Of a DNA stretch of 64,000 nt, positions 18,366 to 28,642 are shown piece after piece. Origin of the DNA: Bacteroides mediterraneensis. GTDB taxonomy: Bacteria; Bacteroidota; Bacteroidia; Bacteroidales; Bacteroidaceae. The notes beneath the pieces were generated by a model, which was given only the letters and a program-made list of their open reading frames with translations, had not been told where the DNA came from and searched no databases. Location: positions 3,904,359-3,968,358 of the forward strand of contig NZ_LT635783.1 of NCBI RefSeq assembly GCF_900128455.1, read 5' to 3'. Each line of letters starts with the position of its first letter. Within the stretch, counting starts at the first letter, position 1. Made by a program: the position numbers and the translations under genes.

Positions 18366-19620
18366 TTTTTCCGGTAATGTGATTGTATATTTGAATGTAC
18401 TGGCTGGCGATGGTGGTCTCTGAATAGGTGGTCACCGCTTTGCGGTAAGCTTCTGAACTCAGGGTTTCATAGTCGCCTTCGGTGAGGGTCCAGCAGATGC
18501 CATTGGCCAAATCTTCAGCCGATTTGTATTGAGCTACATAGCCATTGTGGAGGTGGTCAATCATTTGTGGGATACCGCCTACATTGAATCCTACACAAGG
18601 AATACCGCAGGCCATTGCTTCTACAATGGTGTTGGGCAGATTGTCTTGCAAGGAAGGAGTCACGTAAAGGTCGACGGCATTGTAGATATCCACCAGTTCT
18701 TTTTCGTTGCTGACATAGTTCATCGGGTAAATGGGGAAGGGGAAGAGTGACTTGCACTGTTCGGCTTGGCTTCCCAGCACCACTACGCCTAATTGCCGAC
18801 TGAGTTCCGGCTCTTGTTGGGCCAGCAGTTTGCAGGCTTCTATCAGGTAGTCGATACCTTTCCGCTTGTCGGTGATTTTCATCGAACCGAATAGTAGCAG
18901 TTTTTTGTCGGTGGGAAGATGTAACTTCTCGCGGGCAAACTTTTTGGCCCGTGGCTTGAACAGGTTGGTGTTGATGGCATTGGGGATATTGGTGATGGTA
19001 TGTCCCTGAAGCAGGACACTTTTACGGGCCATGGCTTCCAGCCATCGGCTACAGGCGATGAACGTGATAGGTGCCGTAGCATAGAGCTTTTGTTTCTTGT
19101 GAAAAGTATTTTCCGACAAATCATGGCGATGGGGCTTTAACAGGAGCGGGCAGTCATGACATTCCGTGGTGTATTTCTCACATTCTCCTGAATAGTGGCA
19201 AATGCCGGTAAAAGGCCACATGTCGTGTAGCGTCCATACCACGGGCTTGCCAGAAGCAAGAATACGCTGTATGTCTTTCAGTGAGAGCATTCCCTGATTA
19301 ATCCAATGCAGGTGGATGACATCGGCCTGGCGAAACTCGGGTAAGGAGGTGATGTCTGTTCCTGTATTGGCGATGTCGACAGCGAACAGGTTGTGGCGCT
19401 TGAACCCGTTGGCTGCCCAGATGACAATGCGTTCCCACGTGAATTGCCAGATTCTGCGCCATGATTTCTTGAGTGAGACGACAGTTACCTGGTCGGTCTG
19501 TTTGCTGCGGACCAACATCTTGGCTTTTATCCCGTTGTTTTTCAAGGCTTCCATCAGCCGGTTGGCGGCAATGGCGGCACCTCCTATACGTTCAGCTGTA
19601 TTGATGATAAGTACTCTCAT
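18358..19620 (-). CDS. Glycosyltransferase family 4 (WcaC-like)
   Basis: A 420-residue GT-B enzyme of the cell-surface glycan cluster. It begins MRVLIINTAERIGGAAIAANR (donor-side Rossmann start). It carries the cysteine-rich block HDMWPFTGICHYSGECEKY with CHDCPLL, seen in a WcaC-type subgroup. The GT4 donor site is present in the C-terminal half: GSMKITDKRKGIDYL, VTPSLQDNLPNTIVEAMACG (the E-x7-E motif) and VGGIPQMI. It lies 27 bases after the second GT4. Sugar specificity cannot be read from sequence. Confidence 0.93.
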   Translation of the reverse strand: MRVLIINTAERIGGAAIAANRLMEALKNNGIKAKMLVRSKQTDQVTVVSLKKSWRRIWQFTWERIVIWAANGFKRHNLFAVDIANTGTDITSLPEFRQADVIHLHWINQGMLSLKDIQRILASGKPVVWTLHDMWPFTGICHYSGECEKYTTECHDCPLLLKPHRHDLSENTFHKKQKLYATAPITFIACSRWLEAMARKSVLLQGHTITNIPNAINTNLFKPRAKKFAREKLHLPTDKKLLLFGSMKITDKRKGIDYLIEACKLLAQQEPELSRQLGVVVLGSQAEQCKSLFPFPIYPMNYVSNEKELVDIYNAVDLYVTPSLQDNLPNTIVEAMACGIPCVGFNVGGIPQMIDHLHNGYVAQYKSAEDLANGICWTLTEGDYETLSSEAYRKAVTTYSETTIASQYIQIYNHITGKNA

Positions 19621-19647
19621 GGCGTGTCGTTCAAATTTTCTGCAAAG

Positions 19648-20724
19648 TTAGGAGTTTTTTGCACTTATGTGCAACAGTCTTTCGGCAATTTCCTTACTGA
19701 ATAGGGCCAAATTAAATCGTTCTTCTCCTAGTTTCCGGGCATTTCGTCCCATTCGTTCCGCATCTTCCGGATGGGTATGCAGGTAGCGGATAGCTTTTAC
19801 CCAGCCTTCCACATCACCATATTCCACCGCAATGCCGATTCCTTCTTTTTCAATGTCAATCTCGAAGTTGGGATTCTTTGAGCAGATGACCGGGATGCCC
19901 AGTGCGTATGCTTCCACTAAGGTGGTGAGCCCTACGGTATAAGGAAAGTCCAGACAGCAGATGACAATGACTTTTTTCTGGGCCACTTTCTTTGCCAGCT
20001 CGTAAGGGATGACTCCTTCGGTGTAGTGGATGTGGATGTTGTCGGTCAGTGTCAGGCTGTCGGCTATCTGTTTGTAATTGAGATAGCCACATTCTTCTGC
20101 AATGAAGACCTCCAAGTCTTCCTCCGTCTGTGAGAAAGCTTCCAGCATGGTTTTCAGGTCGCGGTTTTCTTTTCCTGTCGAGATGTAACCTTCCCGTGGT
20201 TGTGGGGGAAGCTCCTTGAGCAGGTGGTCGTAGAAAGCCAGGTCCGGTCCCCAGTGAATCAGCTCCAGCTTATGTTCCGGCACTTTGTGGGTGGCGATGG
20301 AATCTTGAATCAGTTTCCGGCTGAAGAGGAACATGTGGTCGATGCCTCGGTAGAAGAAACGGGAGATGGCTTCTTTCAGCCGATGAGGTGACTTGCGCAA
20401 AGCGGTGTGATGCCATATCACAATGGGTTTCCGATACAGGCCGAGGGCCCGCAAGAAGATTACCAGTTCCAAACCCCGGAAAGAGGTGCCGTAAAGCACC
20501 TCATATTTCTCTTTGCAGAAAAGAATTTCTTTGGTAGCATAGAGCATCAGTTTCCATCGGCTGGAGAAGGCTTTGTAACGATGCATCACCGACTGGATGC
20601 CGTAGTTTTCCAGCAAAGGCAAGCCATACAGAATATGTCCGGGAAAGCGGAAGTCTTTCCATTCTTCATAACTTTCCCGTGTGAGGCGAGTGTGATAGAA
20701 ATAAATATTGAGTTTTGGATTCAT
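19648..20724 (-). CDS. Glycosyltransferase family 4
   Basis: A 358-residue GT-B-type transferase. The C-terminal half shows IHYTEGVIPYELAKKVAQKK, LTTLVEAYALGIPVICSKNP (the E-x7-E region in a degenerate form) and VEGWVKAIRYLHTHPEDAERMG, followed by the usual helical tail. The N-terminal half begins LNIYFYHTRLTRESYEEW and lacks an obvious glycine-rich loop. It is 10 bases downstream of the preceding transferase. The family call is secure at fold level; the linkage made is unknown. Confidence 0.87.
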   Translation of the reverse strand: MNPKLNIYFYHTRLTRESYEEWKDFRFPGHILYGLPLLENYGIQSVMHRYKAFSSRWKLMLYATKEILFCKEKYEVLYGTSFRGLELVIFLRALGLYRKPIVIWHHTALRKSPHRLKEAISRFFYRGIDHMFLFSRKLIQDSIATHKVPEHKLELIHWGPDLAFYDHLLKELPPQPREGYISTGKENRDLKTMLEAFSQTEEDLEVFIAEECGYLNYKQIADSLTLTDNIHIHYTEGVIPYELAKKVAQKKVIVICCLDFPYTVGLTTLVEAYALGIPVICSKNPNFEIDIEKEGIGIAVEYGDVEGWVKAIRYLHTHPEDAERMGRNARKLGEERFNLALFSKEIAERLLHISAKNS

Positions 20725-20734
20725 GTCTCAGGAA

Positions 20735-21778
20735 TTAACGCCATTTGTTACGTCCTAACCATTTATTGATGCGGTTGATCAATGCTTTTCCAATGTTCTT
20801 GAAATTTCCGTGGCATAGGTTCAAGTAGAGCTCTTCGAACGAGCGTCCGATTTTAATCCACGGATGCCCCCAGGCCATGATACGGAACATCCGGTTTTTG
20901 TAGCCCACATTCTCAATGACATAACGCGGGTGTTTCAGCGGGAAGTTCAGTTCATGGCGTTGCATGGTAAAAATGCGGCGATATCCTTTTGGAAGCAAGT
21001 CGTTGCTTCCGCCAAAGTGAGTGGAACCGGCGGTGGCTCCCAGGTTATTAATCATGTTCTTGGCCGGGACAATGCTCAGGCCGGAATTAAAGAATATGGC
21101 TGCATGAAAGATGGTTTCATAATAAGCTTTCCCGCTTTCCCGATGGTGACGGCAAAACTCGATAAATTCTTTCTGGTATTTTCTTTCTTTGATGTATTCT
21201 TCCAGTTGTCGCAGGTTGAAAGCATCATCCAGGAAACTATAGTGTTCATCCCATTGGTCGATGACACGACGCCAGCTGGCCCATCCTGAGATGGAGAAAG
21301 TCGTAGCAAAGAAATAATCATACGGCATATCTTTACTGATTTCATCGTAGTTTATTCCCGTAATCATACTGATACGTGTGTCATGCTCATATTTGTCCAG
21401 CAGTTCTTTGCAGAATGGGAAAAAGGAGAGTGAAGGAATGTCATCGTCTTCAAGTACAATGCATTTCTCGACAATGGAAAAGGCCCATTTTTGGGAAAGA
21501 TATTCAGATGGGTCACAACCAAAATTCTTTTCCTGATACCATTGATGCACTTCACATTCCCAGTCTATTTCATCGACTATCTTTCGGCAAGCCAAAATGC
21601 CGGGCATATCTTTTTCTCCTCTTGGACCATCCTGATAGAGGAACAGCTTGGAAGGACGAGCCTTTTTAACTTGTTCGAATACGGCAGACAGAGGTTCAGG
21701 GCGGTTGAAAAACAGAATCAAAACGGCCACATCAACAAGGGCCGGATTGCTATGTATGGGTTTATTTGTTGTTTCCAT
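20735..21778 (-). CDS. GT2-like glycosyltransferase
   Basis: A 347-residue GT-A protein. The start region [20 protein letters not shown] and [13 protein letters not shown] correspond to the nucleotide-binding loops, and [15 protein letters not shown] carries the DxD metal site. The part around [18 protein letters not shown] is typical of a Bacteroidota group often annotated as HlpA-like or nucleotide-diphospho-sugar transferases. It overlaps the upstream LicD gene by 17 bases. The C-terminal 60 residues are basic ([12 protein letters not shown]), which could contact the membrane. Donor unknown. Confidence 0.85.
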   Translation of the reverse strand: METTNKPIHSNPALVDVAVLILFFNRPEPLSAVFEQVKKARPSKLFLYQDGPRGEKDMPGILACRKIVDEIDWECEVHQWYQEKNFGCDPSEYLSQKWAFSIVEKCIVLEDDDIPSLSFFPFCKELLDKYEHDTRISMITGINYDEISKDMPYDYFFATTFSISGWASWRRVIDQWDEHYSFLDDAFNLRQLEEYIKERKYQKEFIEFCRHHRESGKAYYETIFHAAIFFNSGLSIVPAKNMINNLGATAGSTHFGGSNDLLPKGYRRIFTMQRHELNFPLKHPRYVIENVGYKNRMFRIMAWGHPWIKIGRSFEELYLNLCHGNFKNIGKALINRINKWLGRNKWR

Positions 21779-22586
21779 GATTTATAAGTTCCGGATGTAC
21801 ATAAATGGCATGTATCTTGCGTTTATCCTCTGGCGGGATTTCCATGTAATTCTTGTAGAGGTCTTTCAGGTAGGCGTCCGGGTTGTGCGGAGCCGGAAAT
21901 TCTTTTCCTTCAAAGGTCATGCGGCCCAGCGGGAAGATGGAATCTTTGCGGTGCATGATGCCATATCCGTTGTTGATAAGGATATTGGACATATAAGTAC
22001 CTTTCGGATAAAGAAGGTTGAGCAGTCCCCAAAGAGTCCGGTAAAGACCATACTTGGCATGAAACCAGAAGTATTCGGCAAAGGCACGCAGGGAATAGTA
22101 ATGTGCCTTGTGCAGGATGGAGTAGCTGGTAGAAATGCCTTTGGTCAGTTTCTTTACCCATGATTTCGGTACGCTGGGATAATCGATAAAGGGGAAAATG
22201 TCGATGTAAAGTCCCTTCTGGTAGGGGGCCTGCATGTTATCTCCGCTTTCGATGTACAGTGAGTTCAGGTCGCGCACCTTGACAATCGGTTCCTTGTGGG
22301 TAGGGTCGCTTTCCGAAGTCTGCAGGAAGAGTCCTTCGCGCAGTTCCTGAGGGGCTACGCGGATAAACTGTTTCAGCCCTTCCAAGGTCATGGCAATGTC
22401 GATGTCGTCGTCCCAGGGGATGAATCCTCCGTGACGGATGGCTCCCAGCAGGCTTCCGCCATCCAGCCAGTAGTCAATCCGGTGCTTCCGGCAGATGCGG
22501 TCTACTTCTTCCAGGATGGAGAGCTGCTTTAATTGGCAAACTTTCAGGTTTTGCTTTACATATTCAGTCAGGAACGGATTGTTCAT
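21762..22586 (-). CDS. LicD family phospho-sugar/polyol transferase
   Basis: A 274-residue LicD protein. The hallmark is residues 42-63: [13 protein letters not shown] followed by [12 protein letters not shown], with the Asp cluster that binds metal in this nucleotidyltransferase-fold family. LicD members move phosphocholine from CDP-choline; the related fukutin and FKRP move ribitol 5-phosphate from CDP-ribitol. The gene upstream, overlapping by 4 bases, encodes a CDP-ribitol synthase, so ribitol-phosphate transfer is the best guess here (inference). It lacks a signal peptide, as expected for transfer on the inner membrane face. Confidence 0.93.
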   Translation of the reverse strand: MNNPFLTEYVKQNLKVCQLKQLSILEEVDRICRKHRIDYWLDGGSLLGAIRHGGFIPWDDDIDIAMTLEGLKQFIRVAPQELREGLFLQTSESDPTHKEPIVKVRDLNSLYIESGDNMQAPYQKGLYIDIFPFIDYPSVPKSWVKKLTKGISTSYSILHKAHYYSLRAFAEYFWFHAKYGLYRTLWGLLNLLYPKGTYMSNILINNGYGIMHRKDSIFPLGRMTFEGKEFPAPHNPDAYLKDLYKNYMEIPPEDKRKIHAIYVHPELINHGNNK

Positions 22587-23950
22587 AATGTTTCCCGTTT
22601 TACGTCAATCACTTGTCCGGTATAGTCGGAGGCTAAGGTTCTCAGGGTGGCTTCGGCCACTTTTTCTGCCGATAGCAGAGTGTCTTCCGGCTCGATGCCG
22701 AAGTTGTGTACCCGCATCGGGGTCTTGGTCCGTTCCGGGTTGATACAGTTGATATGGATACCGAAACTTTCCCATTCTTGGGCAATGGCCTGTACAAAGT
22801 TCACGATAGCCGCTTTCGTCGACGAGTAGATGCTGTAGAAAGCGCGCCCACGGGTGTAAGAGCTGGAGGTGAAGAAAATCAACTGTCCCTTGGTCTCTTT
22901 CAGGTAGGGGAAGGCTTCCAGGGCCACGTTGACTGTACCCATGTAATTGGTCTGTACTGCCGACTGGATGGTCTCGTAAGAGGTGGAAATCAACGGTTCT
23001 TTGTTGAGTACCCCCGCCGTATTGACTACGAAGTCGATGCGTTTCTCTTTCTGGTAGACCGATTCCAAGGCTTCCTTCACTGCCTGTCGGTTACCTACAT
23101 CCGTATGGTTGAGGCTACGGGAGAAACAGTACACCTTTCCGCTTTTTTCTTGCAGCATGCGGGCGGTCTCAGCGCCGATGCCGTAGCTTCCTCCGAAGAT
23201 GACAGCCACTTTGTCGCGGAAGGTCTCTTCTTGAATCGGTTCGTGGTTCAGCTCACTTTTCCGGAGCTGGAAGAACTTGTCGAGGAGATACGTATCCTCC
23301 TTGTAGGTCAGCTTCATGTTGCTTTCTTCCCCTTGTACCACGTAGATGGGTACTTCCGGCAGATATTTCTTCACTACGCCACAGTCGTCCGTCACTTTGA
23401 AGTTCGGGTCTTTCAGCGCAATCTGGTAGGCCTTCCGGATGGTGTCGATGGCAAAAGCCTGCGGAGTCTGTCCGCGTCTCAGTCGGGAACGGTCCGGAAT
23501 CTGGCAGATGAAATCATCTTTCACTTCGATGATGGTATCGGCAGAAGGCAGGGCCACGTCAATCGCCTCATATTTGTCGAGCGCTTCAATCACGTCATTG
23601 AGGATGCGCTGGCTGATGAGCGGGCGTACGGCGTCATGAAAAATCAGGTTGACATCACTGTCGGCGTAGGCTTCAATGGCAGAAAGACTGGAATCGTACC
23701 GTTCTTTTCCCCCTTTGAGGATTTTCTTGATTTTCTTCCATCCGTTTTTGATGACGATGTTCTCAAATTCAGAAATATAGAACGGGTTGGAGACGATGGC
23801 AATCTCGTCGATGTGGGGATTGCGTTCGAAGGCGTCTACCGTGTGTTCCACGACCATCTTTCCGGCCACCTTGAAGAATTGTTTGGGAGTGGAAAGTCCC
23901 AAGCGGCTTCCTACTCCTCCGGCTAATATGACTGCAATGTTCTTTTTCAT
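22583..23950 (-). CDS. Bifunctional ribitol-5-phosphate cytidylyltransferase / ribulose-5-phosphate reductase
   Basis: A 455-residue fusion like Bcs1/Acs1 of Haemophilus influenzae, which reduces ribulose 5-phosphate with NADPH and couples the ribitol 5-phosphate to CTP, giving CDP-ribitol. Residues 1-230 are IspD/TarI-like: [38 protein letters not shown] and TDDCG. Residues 245-455 are a short-chain dehydrogenase with the cofactor loop [21 protein letters not shown], and the catalytic Ser near 363 with Tyr375 and Lys379 in YSSTK. The ATG at 23950 is chosen because it places VILAGG at the N-terminus; a GTG 16 codons upstream is open but lacks similarity. It sits 57 bases after the preceding GT2 gene and overlaps licD by 4 bases. 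Confidence 0.92.
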   Translation of the reverse strand: MKKNIAVILAGGVGSRLGLSTPKQFFKVAGKMVVEHTVDAFERNPHIDEIAIVSNPFYISEFENIVIKNGWKKIKKILKGGKERYDSSLSAIEAYADSDVNLIFHDAVRPLISQRILNDVIEALDKYEAIDVALPSADTIIEVKDDFICQIPDRSRLRRGQTPQAFAIDTIRKAYQIALKDPNFKVTDDCGVVKKYLPEVPIYVVQGEESNMKLTYKEDTYLLDKFFQLRKSELNHEPIQEETFRDKVAVIFGGSYGIGAETARMLQEKSGKVYCFSRSLNHTDVGNRQAVKEALESVYQKEKRIDFVVNTAGVLNKEPLISTSYETIQSAVQTNYMGTVNVALEAFPYLKETKGQLIFFTSSSYTRGRAFYSIYSSTKAAIVNFVQAIAQEWESFGIHINCINPERTKTPMRVHNFGIEPEDTLLSAEKVAEATLRTLASDYTGQVIDVKRETL

Positions 23951-24007
23951 GCGTTTTATGGACGATAAGTTGTGACAAAAATACGAAATCTTGCTCACCT
24001 CACCAAT

Positions 24008-24967
24008 TTAAAGGTAAAAATAAGTATTCCCGTAGGCCCGTATCATCGGATAGCAGAAACTTCTTACGTAGCTGAGCAGTCCTTTTTGCTGTGGATAGAA
24101 GTAAATCAGGTGTTTGAACCGCATGCACAGCAGACACAGACGGTACAGGCTGATTGGATCTTTTTTCAGCAACAGGCCGCTGAGGCGGTGACTCAGGGAT
24201 TGTTGGTCTTTGCTGGTATGCCGATGGATGTAGCTGTAGAAAAACTGCCAGGTGGTCAGTCGCTGTTGCTCACGGAACTTGCGGAAACCATAGAAGTAGG
24301 GTTGCCAGGTCGGTTTCTTGACCAGATAGGCTGCATATTGCGCGTTAAGCCGGTTGATGGCGGAGCCTTGGTGCGGGCGGTGCCAGTTGAGCGGCTCGTT
24401 CACGCAGGCGATACCTTTTCCCAGTTGGGCATTGACGCTCAGCCACCAGTCGTAGAGGATGTGTCCGTCCCATTCCGTAAAGACCTGCCGGATGAAGTCA
24501 CGGGTCAGCAGCATACTGTGTCCGGGGGTACTGTCGTAAAACAGCAGGTATTCCAGGTTGTGGCGGGGAATGACCACTTTTTTCATTTGCCCTTCTTGGT
24601 AAACGGCATCGGTATGATAGCCGGAAATGCAGAGGTCGTGTGTGCCGATGGCGGCTACCTGTTTGGCAATTTTTTCCGGGTACCAGATATCGTCCTGGTC
24701 GGCAATGGCGATGAAATCTCCGGTTGCCTTTTTCAGTGCATTCTCAAAGTTGCGGTTGAAGCCGAGGTTTTGCGGATGCTGTTCAATTCGGATAAAAGGA
24801 TATTGCGCGGCATATTCCCGGGCGATGTCCAACGTATGGTCGGTAGACCCGTCGTCCTGAATAATCAGTTCGTGGATGGGATAAGTCTGGCAGACGATGC
24901 TGTCCAGTTGTGTTTTCAGGAAGCGTTCGCCGTTGTAGGAGCAGAGTACGATGGATACAGTTTTCAT
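24008..24967 (-). CDS. Glycosyltransferase family 2 (rhamnosyltransferase-like)
   Basis: A 319-residue GT-A transferase. It starts MKTVSIVLCSYNGERFLKTQ and has IIQDDGSTDHTLD, the NLGFNRNFENALKKATGD segment and IAIADQDDIWYPEK with the DxD-type metal site, a combination seen in rhamnosyl- and related transferases of O-antigen loci. The C-terminal 100 residues are basic and aromatic (FYSYIHRHTSK, FKHLIYFYPQQKG), possibly membrane-associated. It starts directly after the flippase stop codon, so the two are translationally linked. Confidence 0.92.
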   Translation of the reverse strand: MKTVSIVLCSYNGERFLKTQLDSIVCQTYPIHELIIQDDGSTDHTLDIAREYAAQYPFIRIEQHPQNLGFNRNFENALKKATGDFIAIADQDDIWYPEKIAKQVAAIGTHDLCISGYHTDAVYQEGQMKKVVIPRHNLEYLLFYDSTPGHSMLLTRDFIRQVFTEWDGHILYDWWLSVNAQLGKGIACVNEPLNWHRPHQGSAINRLNAQYAAYLVKKPTWQPYFYGFRKFREQQRLTTWQFFYSYIHRHTSKDQQSLSHRLSGLLLKKDPISLYRLCLLCMRFKHLIYFYPQQKGLLSYVRSFCYPMIRAYGNTYFYL

Positions 24968-26410
24968 TTAGCTTTTCTTTTTGAGCAAGTAGTTCAGGCT
25001 TTCTTTGAAGGTGACGGAACCGCTGAGCCAGATAATGAGCGGATACAGTATTCCGGCAGAGAGGATTTTCAGGGTTACCAGCCAATAGATGTTTTCGATG
25101 GAACGGGTCAGGAAATAGACACCTCCCATGATCAGGGCAGCGATGAGGCCGAACGAACAGACATCTTTCACGGCATGGAAGAGGCTGAGCCTGATTTCCC
25201 GCCACACGAAATAGTGCCATACCAGCAGCCACCCCACGTTGATGGCGATATATACCAGAATCATGCGGTGGATGCCGTATGGATAGAGCAGGTACATCAC
25301 CACGAGCTGGCTGGTGCCCTGCGCGATGGTGTTCCACATGAAGAGGTTGGATTTTCCTTTGCTGATGAGCAGGTTGGTGTACAGGTTGGTCACTGGCAGG
25401 AAGGCACCCCCTATGGCCAGCAGTTGCAGGATGTGGGCACTGGGCAGCCATTTGCTGCCGATGGTCAGGGTGATCATCTCCGGGGCGATGAGGGACAGGC
25501 CCAGCATGACCGGGAAAGAGATGAAGGCCGTAAAGCGGAGCATCTTGCGGAACACACGGCACTGGCGTTCAGGGTCGTCGGCCACCTGACGCAGTACGGG
25601 AAGGGCCACACTGCTCACCATACCCGTAATCAGGGAGTGCCCCATCAGATTCCATTTGTTGGCCTGGTTGAATTGTCCTACCTCCCGCTCAGAGTAATAA
25701 CGTCCCAGGATAATGGAGAACAGGTTGTTGTTGAGGTGATTGAAGATATTGGTCAGCAGGAGTTTGCTGCTGAAGCCGACCATGCTTCTCAGGGGAGTGA
25801 AATCAAAATGGAATGTTGGTCGCCAGGGAGAGAAATACAGGTAGCACAGGTTGATGACCGCCACGTAGACAATGCTTTGCGTGGCAATTCCCCAGTAAGA
25901 ATAGCCCAGCAGGGCCATGGTGACACCGGTGGTACCGGATACCAGTAAGGCGATGATGCTCGACAAGGCTTTCTGCTTGACCATCAGGTTGCGGAAGAGA
26001 TAAGCACTGTGGGGAATCCCCAGACTGGCAATGAAGAAGCCCAGGAACGAGTAACGCGCCAGGGGAACCAGTGCGTCATTGTGGTAGAAATCGGCAATAA
26101 GCGGGGCACATCCGGCCAGAATCAGGTAGAGGGTCAGGCTCAGTCCGCTACAGAACCAGAATACCGCGTTGTAATCCTGATGGGTGATTTCTTTCTTGTT
26201 GACCAAGGCCGCGGTGAATCCGCTTTCCTGTAAAGAGCCGGCAATCAGGGAGAAAATGCTCAGCATGCCCACCATTCCGTAGTCGCTGTCGTTCAGAATG
26301 CGGGCTGTCACGATGCCGAAGGCCAGGTTCAGTACCTGCATGGCTCCGTTGTTGATACCTCCCCAAAGTAGTCCTTTGGCGGTTTTTTCTTTTAAAGAGT
26401 GTTCGGGCAT
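24968..26410 (-). CDS. Lipid-linked oligosaccharide flippase (Wzx-like, MOP superfamily)
   Basis: A 480-residue inner membrane protein with about 12-14 helices that would flip the undecaprenyl-linked glycan unit to the periplasm. It begins KEKTAKGLLWGGINNGAMQVL and has the family segment GIVTARILNDSDYGMVGML, then SGFTAALVNKKEITHQDYN and the mid-domain FSSKLLLTNIFNHLNNNLF. It is the first glycan gene after metG (105-base gap). No Wzy polymerase or chain-length protein is visible in the cluster, so the product may be a short unit or be polymerised by a gene elsewhere. Confidence 0.93.
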   Translation of the reverse strand: MPEHSLKEKTAKGLLWGGINNGAMQVLNLAFGIVTARILNDSDYGMVGMLSIFSLIAGSLQESGFTAALVNKKEITHQDYNAVFWFCSGLSLTLYLILAGCAPLIADFYHNDALVPLARYSFLGFFIASLGIPHSAYLFRNLMVKQKALSSIIALLVSGTTGVTMALLGYSYWGIATQSIVYVAVINLCYLYFSPWRPTFHFDFTPLRSMVGFSSKLLLTNIFNHLNNNLFSIILGRYYSEREVGQFNQANKWNLMGHSLITGMVSSVALPVLRQVADDPERQCRVFRKMLRFTAFISFPVMLGLSLIAPEMITLTIGSKWLPSAHILQLLAIGGAFLPVTNLYTNLLISKGKSNLFMWNTIAQGTSQLVVMYLLYPYGIHRMILVYIAINVGWLLVWHYFVWREIRLSLFHAVKDVCSFGLIAALIMGGVYFLTRSIENIYWLVTLKILSAGILYPLIIWLSGSVTFKESLNYLLKKKS

Positions 26411-26515
26411 GCTCGTTTCTTAGATGTAATGGAACAAACCACGCAGACCTCCATGGACGGGCCAAAGAAATCTGCGTGAGTCTGTTTGCATATAAATGGA
26501 GTGGGAAAAGCGGGA

Positions 26516-28558
26516 TTATTTTACCTCACTTCCCGGTTTTACTTCGTTCAAAGTGGTAGTCACGGACAAGGAACCGTCGAAGTTTTCTGCGCTGAGAATC
26601 ATACCTTCGCTTACCAGTCCGTTTTTGAACTGACGCGGAGCCAGGTTGGCAATGAACAGTACCTGCTTGCCTACCAGCTCTTCCGGTTTGTAGTGCTGGG
26701 CAATACCGCTGACGATGGTACGGTTTTCCAGTCCGTCGGCAATCTTGAATTTCAGCAGCTTCTTCATCTTGGGTACGTTTTCACATTCCAGCACCGTACC
26801 TACACGGATGTCCAGCTTTTCAAATTCCTCGAATGCGATGGTCGGTTTGATGGGGTTGGCCTTGTAGTTGGCAGCCTCGTTGGCTTTCTTGGTAGCCAGC
26901 AGTTTGTCCACCTGTGCCTGAATCACATCATCTTCAATCTTTTCGAACAGCAGTTCCGCCTTGTTCAGCTGATGACCTTCCGCCAGCAAGTCGGTACGTC
27001 CCAGCTGTTCCCAGTCGAAGCTTTCCATGTTCAGCATCTTACGCAGTTTCTCAGAACTGAACGGCAGGAACGGTTCGAAAGCAATGGCCAGATTGGCTAC
27101 CAGCTGCAAGGCAATGTTCAGGATGGTTGCCACCCGTCCCATGTCGGTCTTGGCCAATTTCCAAGGTTCGGTATCAGCCAGGTATTTATTCCCGATGCGG
27201 GCCAGGTTCATGGCTTCCTTCTGTGCATCGCGGAACTTGAACACGTTCAGCAGTTTTTCCACTTCTGCTTTTACGTCGGCAAATTCTTTCAAGGTGTCAC
27301 GGTCGTAGTCGTTCAGTTCACCGCAGGCCGGTACCTTGCCGTCAAAGTATTTGTGTGTCAGTACCAAGGCGCGGTTCACAAAGTTTCCATATACTGCTAC
27401 CAGTTCGTTGTTGTTGCGAGCCTGGAAATCTTTCCAGGTGAAGTCGTTGTCTTTAGTTTCCGGAGCGTTGGCGGTCAGCACGTAACGCAACACATCTTGT
27501 TTGCCCGGGAAGTCCTGCAAGTATTCGTGCAACCATACGGCCCAGTTGCGGGAAGTAGAAATCTTGTCGCCTTCCAGGTTCAGGAACTCGTTGGCCGGTA
27601 CGTTGTCCGGAAGGATGTAACTTCCTTCGGCTTTCAGCATGGCCGGGAACACGATGCAGTGGAACACGATATTGTCTTTTCCGATGAAATGAATCAGGCG
27701 GGTTTCAGGGTCTTTCCACCATTTTTCCCATGAATCGGGCAGCAGTTCCTTGGTGTTGGAGATATAGCCGATAGGTGCATCGAACCATACGTAGAGCACT
27801 TTGCCTTCTGCACCTTCCACCGGTACCGGAATACCCCAGTCGAGGTCACGGCTCACAGCACGCGGCTGAAGTCCCATGTCCAGCCAGCTCTTGCACTGTC
27901 CGTACACGTTCGGACGCCATTCCTTGTGGTCTTCCAGAATCCACTTGCGCAGCCATCCTTCGTGTTTGTCCAACGGCAAGTACCAGTGTTTGGTTTCCTT
28001 CATGACAGGCTGGCTTCCGCTGATGGCACTTTTCGGGTTGATTAGTTCAGTGGGCGACAAAGTGCTGCCGCATTTTTCGCACTGGTCACCGTAGGCACCT
28101 TGTGCATGGCAGCGCGGACATTCCCCCGTGATGTAACGGTCGGCCAGGAAGGTATGTGCTTCCTCGTCGTAATACTGCATGGAAGTCTTTTCGATGAATT
28201 CATGCTTGTCGTACAGTTTACGGAAGAAATCAGAAGCCATTTGGTGATGGGTCGGAGAAGATGTACGTCCGTACACATCGAATGAGATACCAAATTCCTT
28301 GAAAGAATCCTTGATGAGGGTGTGGTAGCGGTCCACGATATCCTGTGGAATGACGCCTTCTTTCTTGGCACGGATGGTGATGGGTACCCCGTGTTCGTCG
28401 GAACCACCAATGAAGAGCACATCTTCTTTTTTCAGGCGCAGGTAGCGCACATAAATATCGGCCGGTACGTAAACACCTGCCAGATGGCCGATATGGACCG
28501 GGCCGTTGGCATAGGGCAGTGCCGATGTCACGGTCGTCCGTTTGAATTTCTTTTCCAT
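26516..28558 (-). CDS. metG: Methionyl-tRNA synthetase
   Basis: Charges tRNA-Met. The 680-residue protein starts [20 protein letters not shown] and has the HIGH motif in VHIGHLAG, the zinc knuckle [18 protein letters not shown], the KMSKS variant in [10 protein letters not shown], the anticodon-binding helical domain ([16 protein letters not shown]) and a C-terminal EMAP/Trbp111 tRNA-binding domain ([18 protein letters not shown] ... [19 protein letters not shown]). An open frame continues 28 codons upstream, but the ATG at 28558 matches the family start and the promoter below lies inside that extension. Confidence 0.98.
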   Translation of the reverse strand: MEKKFKRTTVTSALPYANGPVHIGHLAGVYVPADIYVRYLRLKKEDVLFIGGSDEHGVPITIRAKKEGVIPQDIVDRYHTLIKDSFKEFGISFDVYGRTSSPTHHQMASDFFRKLYDKHEFIEKTSMQYYDEEAHTFLADRYITGECPRCHAQGAYGDQCEKCGSTLSPTELINPKSAISGSQPVMKETKHWYLPLDKHEGWLRKWILEDHKEWRPNVYGQCKSWLDMGLQPRAVSRDLDWGIPVPVEGAEGKVLYVWFDAPIGYISNTKELLPDSWEKWWKDPETRLIHFIGKDNIVFHCIVFPAMLKAEGSYILPDNVPANEFLNLEGDKISTSRNWAVWLHEYLQDFPGKQDVLRYVLTANAPETKDNDFTWKDFQARNNNELVAVYGNFVNRALVLTHKYFDGKVPACGELNDYDRDTLKEFADVKAEVEKLLNVFKFRDAQKEAMNLARIGNKYLADTEPWKLAKTDMGRVATILNIALQLVANLAIAFEPFLPFSSEKLRKMLNMESFDWEQLGRTDLLAEGHQLNKAELLFEKIEDDVIQAQVDKLLATKKANEAANYKANPIKPTIAFEEFEKLDIRVGTVLECENVPKMKKLLKFKIADGLENRTIVSGIAQHYKPEELVGKQVLFIANLAPRQFKNGLVSEGMILSAENFDGSLSVTTTLNEVKPGSEVK

Positions 28559-28600
28559 ATACGTATATAGTTTATTTTTAAGTTGCAACCTTACGGTTTG

Positions 28601-28632
28601 CAAAGATAGCGAAAGGCGAGGGCAGAGACAAA
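28601..28632 (-). promoter_or_regulatory. Bacteroides-type promoter of metG
   Basis: On the minus strand, TTTG (28629-28632) is followed after 20 bases by TATCTTTG (28601-28608), matching the -33/-7 consensus. It lies about 43 bases before the chosen metG ATG and supports that start. Confidence 0.65.
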
Positions 28633-28642
28633 CGAAACACAA

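Noticed and set aside
22706..23926. 406-codon open frame on the plus strand
   Set aside because: Shadow of the CDP-ribitol enzyme gene on the other strand.
23972..25948. 658-codon open frame on the plus strand
   Set aside because: Covers two real minus-strand genes (GT2 and flippase); composition is Gln/Val/Asp-rich and no motif is visible.
26440..26478. Eight-bp inverted repeat between metG and the flippase as a terminator
   Set aside because: Arms pair exactly, but the loop is about 23 bases and no T-run follows on the minus strand.
26486..27733. 415-codon open frame on the plus strand
   Set aside because: Antisense to metG, with no recognisable domain.
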